Shown: one piece after another, positions 10,831 through 22,050 of the stretch
Layout of the letters: each line of letters begins with the position of its first letter
Numbering within the stretch: position 1 is the stretch's first letter
NCBI GenBank assembly: GCA_021495925.1
Contig: JAKEKT010000005.1
Coordinates: 1 to 64,000 of the forward strand
Length of the DNA: 64,000 nucleotides
Direction of reading: 5' to 3'
Origin: Diplodia intermedia
Lineage: Eukaryota > Ascomycota > Dothideomycetes > Botryosphaeriales > Botryosphaeriaceae
Made by a program: the position numbers and the translations under genes
Notes under the pieces: model-generated
Told to the model about the DNA's origin: nothing
What the model saw: only the letters and a program-made list of their open reading frames with translations
The model's database searches: none

Positions 10831-11255
10831 ATGCTCTTTAAAAAAAAAATTGCTTTCTTATAGACTGAACGGTTGCTGTAGTTTAGCGGCGCGTTTGAAG
10901 GCAGATTGAATACCCTCTGAATGCCAATCGCGTGGGGAGTTCCCCCAAGAGACTATTTTGCTTCTTCAGGCCCGGTGGCTTCTAAGTAATTTCTTGATGA
11001 CAATCGATTCTCAACTACACTAGTCTGCCCAACCCTTCAACCAAAACCTGGGGAAAGTCATGACTGAGCAATAGCGCCGGCTCGCCACAAGTCCGAGAAG
11101 ACAAATTCGGCAAGGAAATAATGTACTTGCTACGGGTATGTGAAGTAGGTATCTGGACGAAGATGCGAGTTCGAAAACTATATAATTTATAACTATATTT
11201 AGATGCACACTCCACTACGTACAGCCCCCTCTCCACATCTTAAATCTCTCTGGAA

Positions 11256-11288
<33 letters not shown>

Positions 11289-11818
11289 CAATCAAACAAG
11301 CAAAATTTCGATTCCCAACACCATACCTGGTAGATTCTGCCATAAGTGCGACTTTACCGTCGCGCCGAGAAGAGGGAATGATACAAAGCTTCTCCCCTCA
11401 GTGCTTTCCCACTACACGAGAAAGTACGACATACGTGACTCTTTCTCCCTTCCTGTTCGCTGCTTCATGAGAGCATGTGATACAAAGCTTCTCCCTTCTT
11501 CTTCTTCTTCCGCTAAAGCGTGTACAACGATTTAGAAAAGACCACAATAATTGACCGAGATTGGCCCTTTTCTTTCCAACCAAGATTACCAACCCCGAAA
11601 ACCGCAGGCAACGAGCTGATAATCATCGACGCCGTTCCGACTTCTCCAAAAGAACACTCCTGCTGCACCCGCACCCATGGCATCGCGGCCATGATTCTTG
11701 CTCCACAAGTCCACTCAAGATCCGCTCCAGACGTGTGGCCCACCTTGCGCAATACTCCTAGGTGCCGAAAATCCTATCCCGTGGAATCGAAAACGCGTAG
11801 GAAGTCTGCACCGACCGA
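10831..11818. other. Intergenic, 3' of PDX1
   Basis: An A-rich run about 20 bases after the PDX1 stop and AT-rich sequence fit a 3' UTR. A CA dinucleotide run lies at 11257-11286. The open frames here are short and featureless, and I see no gene. Confidence 0.5.
11257..11286. repeat. (CA)15 microsatellite
   Basis: A perfect 30-base CA dinucleotide run between genes. No coding role is visible. Confidence 0.95.
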
Positions 11819-12691
11819 CTAAACGGCGATCACGTTCGTATCCTCAAGTGTCCACATCGACGGTTTCAAACAAATTTTCAAGGGTGCAACCCTGAACCCA
11901 TAAGCATCTTCCAAAATAGCCCCAATTCGTCGGAAAGCAGCAAACAAAATATTCCTCTTCTCACTGGAAAGCGCCCAGGGTTCAACTAAAGACCTCAGCC
12001 CCGTCTGGGCCGCTGTCGTCAAGTTGACCCCATTTCCATGCTGCACTCTCGAACTTGACCCAGGTGCTCCCTGGAACACAATCATCCGCTCCGCCGAGGA
12101 GGTTTGGAGCCCATCTACTCCTCGTCCACCCATGACAAAGCCCGCGCTGCGGTGTCGCCTCGGCCAGACAGACACGTGCTCGACGTGTTGATGCTCGAAG
12201 GCCACTTAGCAACCCGGATGACGTCGATGACTCCGAGTATATCTACACGTGCGGCTGGCGGCTGAGGATCCGACCAAGTTGATGGAGAGAATCGAATGTG
12301 GGAAGGATAGAGCGACTCGATTTCGCCATGTTGACGCAGACAAGATGAACAACTGGGCGTACTTATGTGTCTGTTTTCATCATGTGGCATGGCCACCTGG
12401 TCGAAAAAGCGTATGGCGAGGAAATGACAAAAGGTGCCAGTTGCCGTCGACAATGCGGGGAAATATAATCGATTCGAGTCGTCGTGGGAGCAGTACGTGA
12501 CGAGCGTAATTGAAACGGGGTTCCTCATGGTCGCAGTGGTATGAATAGTGTCGCCTTCCATAAAACATCGCGTTATGTGAAATCGACGTATTTAAATAGG
12601 AGAGGACACTCCCAGAAAACAAGTTCCGGCGTCTTCCTTGTACCACGTATGGAAGGATCCTTGGAGCAAACTGCCGCATGTCTGTAATCAT
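11819..12691 (-). other. Possible unresolved minus-strand gene or gene remnant
   Basis: Three overlapping minus-strand frames look more protein-like than the surroundings. The last ends in AAFRRIGAILEDAYGFRVAP...WTLEDTNVIAV before a stop at 11819; upstream frames include PRFNYARHVLLPRRLESIIFP and VSITLVTYCSHDDSNRLYFPAL. I could not join them into one model with convincing donors and acceptors, and I recognise no domain. It may be a small fungal gene with several introns, a decayed gene, or chance open frames. It lies just 3' of the Zn2Cys6 regulator on the same strand. Confidence 0.2.
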
Positions 12692-14726
12692 GCCGCCTCC
12701 ACCATTGCATTCTCCAGAGCGTTTCCTTCTCCCTCACTTAAGGAGCTTTCAGGCCGTAGAGGACTTCTCACGACTGGGTCATAGTCTCGAACACGTGAAG
12801 CTGCCGTCCTCACGTGTAGAGGAAGGCTGCCGACATAGAATTCCTGCCCCGGAAGAGACTTGCTCAATGACTTCCTCCTAGAAGTTGGAGCAGTCGTCGT
12901 GCGGTCGGGTCTAGATTCTGAGACAGCAACGGCTGGTTCTCCGGAAGTGGTCAGGGAGCCAGAAGCTGTCCGGGGGGCTATAGAGGAAATACAAGGAAAA
13001 CGGTCAAGTGTGAACGGTTTCATTTGAATTTATGCTTACCTAAATTGCGCAGAGACAATGGAACCGATGCTCTGAGCGTTCCAGGTGATGCTGGCTTTTT
13101 GGATAAATCATCCCCAAATGGACTGATGAACTTTTCGGGCGATTTTGGAGTGTCCGTGGTCATCACGCGACCCATGAGCTCAGGGAATAGTTCTAGAAAA
13201 TCGCGCCCAACAGACCAGTTGGTCGGGTCAGAGGCATGGTCAAGGAACTCTTTGGTCAAGTAGAAGTGGCCATCGATAGGGTCGTGTTCCACAGCCTGAT
13301 CCATTCCATGCGGCCAGTTGACGGAAAGCGATCCTGCACACGCGGTGACCCAATCTCGCAGATCGTCGACCAATGCTTCGCGGAGTGGTGGTCTATCTCG
13401 ATTTTATCAGCTCTTGAGCCCCGTCAGATCAATCGCAGACGTACAGTGGCACTGTGTCCAGTGGAGATATATGTGGAACCATCATTTGCATCGGGGTCGG
13501 CTTGATCAGGTCCGGCATCTTCGCGTACGTCTCAGCCGTTGGATTGATCATCCACTGCCGGAGCGTCAGCTGTGTGTACCGTAGCAAGTGTAAATGCAGG
13601 TAGGAATACCGTCATAAGTTGGGTTTGGAAATATAAACATGCCAAGCGCACAAAAACGTCGACATCCTCGAAGCTTTTGTTCATCTCAGAGGCCCAGGTT
13701 GAAATGGGTGGGACATCTTCCGCGGCAGCCGTTCTCTCCAAAAAGAAGTATGTAACGTCAATACGACAAAGGTCGGGCATGGGCTGTCTGGCATAGTGCA
13801 TGCGAGCGAGGTTCCTATAGTCCTGGACAACACGTGAGAACGGAGCATCGTCGAGCTCCCAACATGGCTGGAGGAAATGGACGGGAATTTGGAAGTTCGA
13901 CACTTGGTGTTTCTGGATTTCGACGGGGTAGTGGCCAGCCATGATGGAGCTGGACGTAGACATGTTGCCAAAGGCCTCAACATAGCCGCGGGAAACGGCC
14001 AGTGGGCCCAGTCTTCGACGTTTGTGGCGGGGAATAAGCGGTGGCAAGTCTGACTCGCTCGAAGCGCTAGCTTGCTGCAGTCTTGGCAGCGGAGAAGATG
14101 AATCGCCCCAAGGGGTCGAGGAGCGTGTAGAGCCAACGCTCTGTTCTTTATCGTCGTCTTGGCTGTCGCTGGTGCGGGACAGTGCGGCCCGCCTCCAGTC
14201 GGCACCCGTCACCGACAGCAATGGCATCTTGGAGCCCGGGTCTTCGACGGGCGGCGACGGGTACGACTGATGACTGTCCTCTTCGGCCACGCTGCTCAGC
14301 CGGCTGCGGGAGGGCGCGCTGGTGCGCTCGACGAGCTCGTGGGCATCCGCGCCTTGTCTCAGCTGGCGAATCAGGTCGGCGGCCTCGAGGTCGGAGGCAG
14401 AGCGCAGCTGGGAGACCAGGGCCTCGAGGGACTCGGACTTGGCGGTAACCTCGCGCAGGCGGCGCTTGAGGCCATCCTGGCGGCTGATGTTGCTGTCGAG
14501 CTCGTAGTGGCACTCCTCGTTCAAGCGCAAGCATCTATCGCACGCCGGGCGGACGCCGTTGCACTGGGCGGGAGCTCTTGTTCAGCGTCGCGCAAGACGG
14601 CGGGCCGACGGCGGAACTCACCTTGGACTTGCGGCGCTTGCATGAATTGCAGGCGATGACGGTCATGGATTTCTGGCGCTTGGGCGGGCGCACATTGTCG
14701 AGGGGGGACAGGGCAGAGTCACCCAT
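12688..14726 (-). CDS. Zn(II)2Cys6 transcription factor with DUF3425 domain
   Basis: Fungal DNA-binding regulator, target unknown. Five exons join in frame (14622-14726, 13610-14563, 13445-13554, 13040-13392, 12688-12977) to give 603 aa. The first intron (14564-14621) falls inside the zinc cluster; splicing restores CNSCKRRKSKCNGVRPACDR and then CLRLNEEC, an exact C-x2-C-x6-C-x6-C-x2-C-x6-C at residues 26-53. A coiled coil follows (about 58-95), then a Ser/Pro-rich middle. The C-terminal part has the DUF3425 pattern: KPTPMQMMVPHISPLDTVPL PPLRE, then DDLRDWVTACAGSLSVNWPHG and DPTNWSVGRDFLELFPELM. DUF3425 is common in fungal bZIP and Zn2Cys6 proteins. The tail after residue 500 is Ser/Arg-rich. 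No pathway genes sit next to it, so its targets cannot be inferred. Confidence 0.88.
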
Positions 14727-15072
14727 AGTGGTCAGTCGCAGGGCCTGGAACAGCTCTCAGGTGGCGGCGGGGTTTGGAGGCGGAGCGGGAGGCGGCGGGC
14801 GAGAACTGGGGCCGGGGTGTGCGACGGGCGGCACCGCGGCTTCACGGCTCTGTTCATGGCTCGCCCGGGGGAAGAGGTGGTGGGTCGGCGAGCGGCGCGG
14901 AGGCAACTTGGGATGGTGGGCTGAGGCAGAGCGGCGCGTTGAAAGGCATCTGCACACCGAATTGAAGGGGGCCGGCGCAGGCGGTCTAGGCCGGGTGAGC
15001 AGCAGCACAAGTGCAACGCAGCCTGGCGATCCGGCGCGCCGTCTGTGCCGCACTCCAGAGCCCGCACTCGAT

Positions 15073-15090
15073 CTGCTGCTGCTGCTGCTG
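15073..15090. repeat. (CTG)6 trinucleotide run
   Basis: Six perfect CTG units in a GC-rich non-coding stretch upstream of the Zn2Cys6 regulator. Confidence 0.9.
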
Positions 15091-16213
15091 CTCGTGCCCC
15101 AGCCCAGCCCTCCGCTGCCACAGGCTGTCCGTGTGCCTACGCCGCCGTCCTGCTCGGCCCGCGCCGCTAGCCCCGTGCACGCCCGGGCGTGCTGGCGGTT
15201 GTGGATTGTGTGGGCTTCGGCGTGTGCGTTTGCGTTGGCGTTGGCGTGTCGATGCAGGACGAGCCATGCACGCCCAGCTGCGACGCCGCCTTGCACGCCG
15301 CCCCATGGGAATCTCCCGCGCGCGCCGTATGCCACCGCTGCCGCCGGGGAATGCACCGCGCCGTCCTGCAGCCCGCGCTTCCTCCTCGCGACCGCCAGAG
15401 CCAACACCTGCCCAATCGAAGGCCTGGGGGCCGATCGGGCAGGCTGTCGATCAGTAGTTGTTGTGTCGCGGTAGCCATGGAAGAAGCATCGAGCCCCGCG
15501 GAGCCGTGGGAAAGACGGGGAGACGGAGTAGCCCGCGAACGCACTTTATACGCCGACGTGTCGGAGCGGTTTCCGGGGCTTTTTCCAGGTGAGCGCAGGC
15601 GTCGATGGACAGAATCCGATGCTGGTGGGATGGGGAAAGCGCAATTTCCACGGGCGGGACGCGATGTTGCTAGTCAATGCACGCAACGCATTAGCGCTGG
15701 ACCCCCGGCTTCCTGCTACTGCTTCCTTTACACTCTTCGCCACCAGCTCTTGGGACTGACGATGTCCAACCTCGCCCTCCACTCGGCTCGCACTTTTGTC
15801 GCCTGCACAGACATCGCTCCGCCGAGAGAACTATGGCGTCCCATTCGCTCACCGATCATTGCTTGCATTGGATTCCGTTTGGTATCGCTTCGATGAGAAT
15901 GCCGAGCATCGCATCTTGCTATTGACAACTCATCCATATCCGTGCTGACCGACGGCGGGAGGCCCTTCTGCATGAGCCATGAGACTGTCGTCTCACGGTG
16001 CACTACGTGCAGATCTCTTGTGTCCGTCCAATCTTTATCGATGAGAGTGCATTTGCCATTACACAAAGCCAGCACTTCTCCGGCTTCCCAACCCTGCCTC
16101 GAACATGACTCGCTCCCAAGTAGAATCCTGTAGGGTGGGCTTTTCCGATGCGAGTGTTACCCAATGCTGCCGTAAGCGATTGGCTGAACGTGGCCTGTTC
16201 CTTCTTTGCGGCT

Positions 16214-16430
16214 CCACGGTGGGTGACAAAAGAAACTGCCCACCCGGATCTGCCTCATAGAACAATTCTACATTGGATGGGTAGTTGAATACAAGATCCA
16301 GACGTAAATGCACGAATCTAAAACTTACATTTACGTCCGGATCTTGTATTCAACTACCCACCTAGATATTTCGTTTCGGAATCCGTGTGTAAGGCACATG
16401 CGGGCGTGCAATTTAGTGGAATCTGAACGG
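16214..16430. mobile_element. FB2 fold-back element, copy A, with FB1 core
   Basis: The left arm has CCACGGTGGGTGACAAAAGA followed by CTGCCCACCCGGATCTGCC. The right arm has the decayed inverse ACATGCGGGCGTGCAATTTA. Between them lies an FB1 core at 16278-16360. The same arms recur at 21318-21523 and 33541-33760, and a left arm alone at 25874-25915. No open frame for a transposase is present, so it is a non-autonomous element. Confidence 0.65.
16278..16360. mobile_element. FB1 fold-back element, copy 1
   Basis: Near-perfect inverted repeat: TGGGTAGTTGAATACAAGAT at the left end is matched by ATCTTGTATTCAACTACCCA at the right end. Each arm continues into an ACGTAAATG segment. The central loop is about 20 bases. 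It is the most symmetric copy of the family in the window. Confidence 0.85.
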
Positions 16431-16603
16431 GTGCAACCGCATGTAACCACGTTATCCAATTGCATCTTAGCCTGCCTTGTACTACACATGGTGGGTTTGA
16501 TATTCCGATCGGTGGGGCGATTTCTCTCATCGCCCGCTGTGTTGCTTTTCCATGTGAAGGCTTATGGGTATTACCACAGCCTAGCGGGCTGCAGTCTTTG
16601 AGT

Positions 16604-16640
16604 TACGTGGGTACTTGAATCAAGACCCGGCTGTACGGCG
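16604..16640. mobile_element. FB1 half copy
   Basis: TACGTGGGTACTTGAATCAA followed by GACCCGGC matches the left arm of the FB1 consensus. No matching right arm is seen downstream, so this is a truncated or decayed copy. Confidence 0.5.
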
Positions 16641-17102
16641 CATCAGAGTGAAGTCAACGAGGAAGCAAGAATGCTCAAATGAATTTGTTTCTCTTTTATT
16701 GGATGTTCGTTACACTGGCCAGCCCTACTCGCAGCCAGAAGTGCCGAGTTTCATTACGGCCAGAAATTTACCTTCCGTCTCTTTCAAGCCGCCAAGTCCT
16801 TGCCGACAAGCCAGTCAGCAGCAGCAAGGCTCTGCTTTTTCGTCATCAAAATTCCCAGTATGCGGGTCGCTTCCAAAGATCGTACAGAATAAAAAGGTTA
16901 GGAAAGCAAAAGCATCGTGCCAGCTCCACGATCACTTCAGCCGGTCGATTAATCCACGCTTTGCTTCTTTCCACAAAAAGGTCTATGCGCTCCGAAAAAA
17001 AGAAAACCGCGGATACCCATGCTTCCAAGGTAATGAACAAAACATTACAGAAAAGGGCAAAAATGAGGTATCCGAGGGGGCACACCTAGGCGACAGTCCA
17101 CC

Positions 17103-19439
17103 CTATGACGACGCCAACACGCCCTGCTTGAGAGCAGCAATGGCGAAGTGGCCCCCGAGCGTCGGCCTGGCGCGGAAGTTCTCGCCCGCCGTGCCCACAT
17201 CGTCGCCGTCGCTGAAGTACCGATCCGCGAAGGGCGCCGTGTTCTTCCCGTTTGCGATGTACGCGTACAGGTCGTCGACGAACATGGTCTGCGTGTCGGC
17301 CTCGGAGACGGCCGCGACCCAGATCTGCCAGTCCGTCTTGGCCCACTGGATCGCGCCCTCGAGTGCGACGCCTGCCGGCTGTCGCACCGTTGGGTAGAAG
17401 TCCGACAGCGCTGTGTACGACTCGTCCGGGAAGACGGAGAGGTTGAATAGCCGGTCCGGGTAGTTGTTGAAGACCATGAAATACGTCGGATCCTGGTAGG
17501 TGAGTGTGAAGAACGAGGCCTTGGTCGAGTCCGAGATCTCGGTGCCCAGGCCGTCGCCGCTCGTGTTGGTGCCGTAAATCTGGTCGGCGAAGGAGCGGCC
17601 CAGGTCGGTGTAGTTGGATTGCGACGTCAGCTCGCCGTAGGCCGCCAGGCCGACGGCTGCCTTGACGCCGAGGTTGGTCATGTTGGTGAAGGCGCCAATG
17701 CCGTCATTGGTGCTGAGCTGGTTGACTGGGTAGAGACCGTTGTCAACAAGGTAGTCGGCATACTTCTTGAAGAGATCTGCGTATTGCTCCGTATAGGAGG
17801 TGTCCCCGGTAGCCTTCTGGTATGCAAGAGCTAAGACCTGGAGGTTTCCACACTGTTCGATAGGCATGGCCTCGTCAAGGCCATCGTCGTGGCCTGTCAA
17901 GTTCGGATAGTGTGCACCCATATCATGGATGACATACGGCTGAGGATAGGCGCCTGATGATGTTAGTGAGGCGTTTACTGCAATGAGGGTGTTGTAGTGG
18001 CTTACCGGTTGCAAGGTATGTCATCATGGGATCGAGCAGTAACTTGATGAACTCCGGGTTGAACATGTAGAAAAAGGGGAAAGTAGGGAAGATGATGTCA
18101 ACAGTATTGGCGTTTCCATTGCTTGATATCTCTTTTATCCCAGCGAATGGCTTGGTGGTGTCGAGGGTGGAGTTGTCGATGACGATGTCGATTCCGCCAT
18201 AGATTTGTCGAACCGAAAGTTCGAGGATCGCGGTGTAGTTCGACCCACCAGATGCCTCCCCAACGCTCTGGACTTGCGCATCGATCGATTCGGACTCAGT
18301 AACACAGTCGTCGTGGACATCGATGAAGTGGTCGAGTGCACCGGCCCAGTTGGGGTTGTAGGCTCTGTAGTAGGGGGTCCAAGGATCGCCCCTGTAATTG
18401 ATTGCAAGCTCACGAATGTAACCGATGGCATACACTGCGCTCGTCGCCGAGCTGACAGTACCAAGGTCAAAGGCAAGGCCAGCCACAGCACCGGTTGACC
18501 AGGCTTCGGTCGAGTTGGTCAGCGTGCCGTTGCTGATGAACTGGCCGCGGACGGTGGAAGGAGAACCCGTCTGATGCGAGTCGGCCCTAGCGCCCCAGAC
18601 CGAATAGCCCCACCGGGCCATCTCATTCAGCTCGCCATAGGGGACCTGGTTGTCATTCCTGATCTGATACACGGTGGTGTCACCCGCGGTTTGCTGAGTA
18701 AAGGTGGTGGATTCTGATTGGCCGGTCCACGTGTCGTCGATGTCGGAGTAGACCTGGACGGAAGGCGTGGCCCCATAGTTGCCGCTTGCCGTAACCGTCA
18801 GGAACGAAAACGGCATGGATTGCCGGCGGTAATTGGTGGGCGACACGGGCGAGAAGAAGTCAAGGGTGATGGTCGCATCGCCGGCCGTGAGAGTGAAGTA
18901 GGAGTGCGTCGAAGTAAAGTTGCCGCTAACGACAGTGGCAGACTGCGAGTCCGACTCGGGATCAGGTACGCCAAACAGGTTGTAGGCAGTGCCATCGACG
19001 CGGGCCATGACGGCCCACGTCAGCTTGTTGGCGAACCAGAACTCGGGCTGCGCTGATGGCAGATCCGATGCCTGGTTCCCCGGCAGCCATGCTGGGTTTG
19101 TCTTAGCTAAGACGATGCAAGATGGAGATGTGGCTCTGGAGCGCGAGCAGGGTGGGGAGCGATCCAATGAGTGACGGGCTTCCCGAGATGCATCTACGAA
19201 CAACTGCTAAAGGCGACCTCATCCACCAGCCAACCTCTCAGAAGTGCCCTGCGACTCCCCACCGCGCCGACAGCCGGAGCCTCCACATTCTCCGGGGTTG
19301 CGTACTCACCTGACAGGTACGGGTTCTTGACAGCCAATGGATATGACGGCGGGGTGATGGGGCTGAAGGTCTGAGCAGAGCTGCCAATCACAAAAAGGGA
19401 GGCTATGAGCAGCTGCAACTGTTGCGTGAGGAGCACCAT
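17103..19439 (-). CDS. Secreted glutaminase, GtaA type (DUF5127/DUF4965/DUF1793)
   Basis: Extracellular or wall-bound enzyme of the GtaA family, named for hydrolysis of glutamine to glutamate in Aspergillus. Three exons (19310-19439, 18006-19091, 17103-17953) join to 688 aa. The Met at 19439 gives a signal peptide (MVLLTQQLQLLIASLFVIGSSAQ). The mature start TFSPITPPSYPLAVKNPYLS, then AWLPGNQASDLPSAQPEFW and MARVDGTAYNLFGVP, is characteristic of the family; the C-terminal half (GAYPQPYVIHDMGAHYPN, EQCGNLQVLALAY, FNNYPDRLFNL) fits DUF4965/DUF1793. The first intron is 218 nt, long for this window; the second is 52 nt. An in-frame Met upstream (19673) would put a charged leader ahead of the signal peptide and is unlikely. 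Catalytic residues of this family are not known to me. Confidence 0.9.
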
Positions 19440-21317
19440 CTTCTCGTACAGAGCCGTGAGGATTGCAGCAAAGCCGGGGAGGAAGCAACAGGCGGTGATG
19501 AGAAGACTGCCGCCACAAAACAGCAGGAGCACGACATATTTAGTCCCCCTTTGCTCTCTGGCTCGGGCTCTTGGCGGCTTGAGGAGGGGCACCCGTTCGG
19601 GAGCAAATGAGACATAATCACCGTCCTCATGCCATGTGGAGCCCTTACCGGATACCGCCATCGCTGTGAGCAATAACGAGCTTATGCGCGTGGCAGCCAG
19701 TTAGCAGGGCTCTCAGTCCGAAAACAAACAGGGTAATATGCGGGCTGATAGTATGGTTGCAAGCCTGGCTTGGGGCGGAACGGGAAGGCTACGTGATTGC
19801 GGGAACGCTCGTTTGCACGATTGGGGGGGCCTACCAAGGAGACGCCTGAGGGCGGAGAATCCTTCCCAGCCAGATCTTGTATGCTATTCGCAAGAGATGC
19901 GGTCAATGGCGTCAACCGGGGCAGAGGCGGCGGCACTCGGGGCGGACAAGGTCATGCGGGCCGGGCGGGCAGTCCTGTTGGGCCTTGGGGGGTGAGGGTC
20001 GCCGTGTGTAATCGAGTTGAAGAGGGTTAGAGCGGACGACGTGCTCTGGCGGCGGTCTTGTGTGACTTTTTGCACCCTGGTCGATGCGCTACCCCATGCT
20101 CTGCCAAAGCCGGGGGGACGGAACTTAATATCGGGCCTAAAGCCGATTGTTCACGGCGTCGTCAGTCACGGCGTGGATCACCAGCGATCAGTGCATTCGC
20201 CGCGCAGCCACGTCATTGCCCTCTTGCGTGCTTGCGACAAGCGCTGCTGCCGTCTTGACCACGGCGCCACAGCCGGATGCCGACCGCGCGTTCTGCGGGC
20301 TCGCGCTCCATCGTCGAGTCTCTGTGCAGCGCCCGGCCCGTGTGCCACGGCCACAAGCATCCCGGGCCCAGACGCGTGCGTGTGCTTGCTGTCTCCCGCG
20401 TGAACCTTAACGATTAGCCTCTAATGAAAACAGTCCGGGCAGATGGTGACTCCAAATTGGCGTGCTGCCTGGAGCCTGCGCTCGCCGGCCACTGCCACGG
20501 CAAGCCGGCCGATGCCTCGCAGCGCGCCCCCGCAGCGCTCGGCAATTCGATTCACCAGTGGGTCGAAGTGATTGCTAGTTCCGTTACGTGCAGCTTGTGA
20601 GTCTGTCCGACGTCGTGCCAGGCCAGGCAAGCGCGATGCAGCGCCTCAGCCATTCCCGGGTATGGCGGCGGCCGGCTGCAGGCGTGCGCCGCAAGCAGCG
20701 GACAGCACTTGCCTCTGTATCCCTTCCCCGCACCTCGTCGTCCCATAATCAACGAGCCTTCCATCTCGACACGGCCGTGTAGCTCCACGCGAATCTAGGC
20801 GCCAAGCCCAGGATCAACCAGGAGAACCTTGGCAGGCCACGGCAGGCACCGCGGGCCCGCGCAAAGACCAGTCCACCATCGTAGCACGCGCGTTTGCAGC
20901 GGCTTGCACCGGCGAGAGCTTTGCGAAGTAGCGGTATCCATCTATTATCTGAGTCCACTGTAGGTCGGGGTGCCTGGGGCGCCTGACTACGCCATCGGTC
21001 TTTACCCCGCTTCGGGCCTGGATGCTGCAACTTGCTGTTTGTAGGCGCCGCTTGCTTACGCTGTACAGCTCGAGTATGCACTTTTGTCGAATTCCCCATG
21101 CCCCTCCGCTCCTTTTCCACGCCACAATAGGGGCACGCGCACCTTCTTCCGAAGCATGTGATGCATCTTAAGCCGAGAATGTGTTGCTGCACTCCTGCCA
21201 GCTGTGCTGCCCAGGATCCAAGCTTACCCTGCGGATTGCTGTGTCGAAGCTATCTTTAGAGTGCGCTGGGAGGAGCCTTGGAAAGTTTTCTACCGGCATA
21301 GAAGCCGCGGCAGATGG

Positions 21318-21523
21318 CAAGGAAATCGACCCACCTGCATCTGCTCTATCTACACAGATCCTGCATCATCATATTCATATGGGTAGTTGAATACAAATCC
21401 GGACGAAGTTGTGACTTTCAGAAACGCACAAATGCGTCCAGATCTGGTATTCAACTACCATTGAAAATAATGTGCTATTTGTGGGAGGTAGATGCGCGTT
21501 GCCAATTTCTCGTCACCGCTGTG
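21318..21523. mobile_element. FB2 fold-back element, copy B, with FB1 core
   Basis: The left arm is truncated (CAAGGAAATCGACCCACCTG then CATCTGCT). The right arm GTAGATGCGCGTTGCCAATT then TCTCGTCACCGCTGTG is the inverse of the FB2 arm. An FB1 core is at 21380-21460. The inner left flank (GCATCATCATATT) matches copy D at 33541. Confidence 0.65.
21380..21460. mobile_element. FB1 fold-back element, copy 2
   Basis: TGGGTAGTTGAATACAAATC on the left pairs with GATCTGGTATTCAACTACCA on the right; the inner CCGGACG motif is present on the left and CGTCCAG on the right. About 81 bp, inside FB2 copy B. Confidence 0.8.
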
Positions 21524-22050
21524 AAGCTAAGGCTGAGACCCAGGTACCCTGGTGTTCCACCAAAGTTAGCCTCGCGTTGTGCATATGGGCCTAATCAGGT
21601 ACAGGTCAGCCTCAACGTTCTTTGGTCGCGCGTCTACAGCATTTGCGTGACGTCGTGTCCCTTATGGACCATGATCATCAGCATGCAGCCGGAAGAAGAG
21701 GATATGTAAGCACACACTTATACTCGAGGACGCTAAAAGACTTGTCCACAAGCAATGAGCGGAATAGTGCTGCGAGGCGCGCTGAGGCAGCCCCTTTGTT
21801 TTTGGGCTCGATTTGATACGGTTGCGACATGGAACACAAGACGCAGCGCCATCCCTGATCGCAGCCCGGAGTGTATTCTTCCAAGCGGAAATACAGCAGT
21901 GAAAATGAAGGGCCGGTTTATGCAAAAGACAAAATAGTCTGACTTACTGTATGGAGGTCTTGTGCACCGTTCCGCTTTATCAATGGTCCTTGAGCTCGGA
22001 CAGTGACTGAAACCCTCATCGAACCTAGATCGACATAGCAAGAACATGGT

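Larger units (their letters stand above)
14727..17102. other. Gene-free stretch upstream of the Zn2Cys6 gene
   Basis: The first part is very GC-rich and should hold the promoter and 5' UTR of the minus-strand regulator, including a (CTG)6 run at 15073-15090. The second part holds the fold-back elements listed at 16214-16430 and 16604-16640. Long open frames in the GC-rich part (14578-15474, 14757-15407) have Pro/Arg/Ala composition and no motif. I see no gene. Confidence 0.55.
19440..22050. other. Gene-free stretch with one fold-back element
   Basis: It lies upstream of the glutaminase (-) and downstream of the NSRP1-like gene (-). The part next to the glutaminase should carry its promoter. 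Around 19.7-21.1 kb the sequence is GC-rich with short featureless frames. An FB2/FB1 nested element occupies 21318-21523. I see no supported gene. Confidence 0.5.

Noticed and set aside
14578..15474. 298-codon plus-strand open frame
   Set aside because: It overlaps exon 1 of the Zn2Cys6 gene on the other strand, lies in very GC-rich DNA and has Arg/Ala/Pro composition without motifs or signal.
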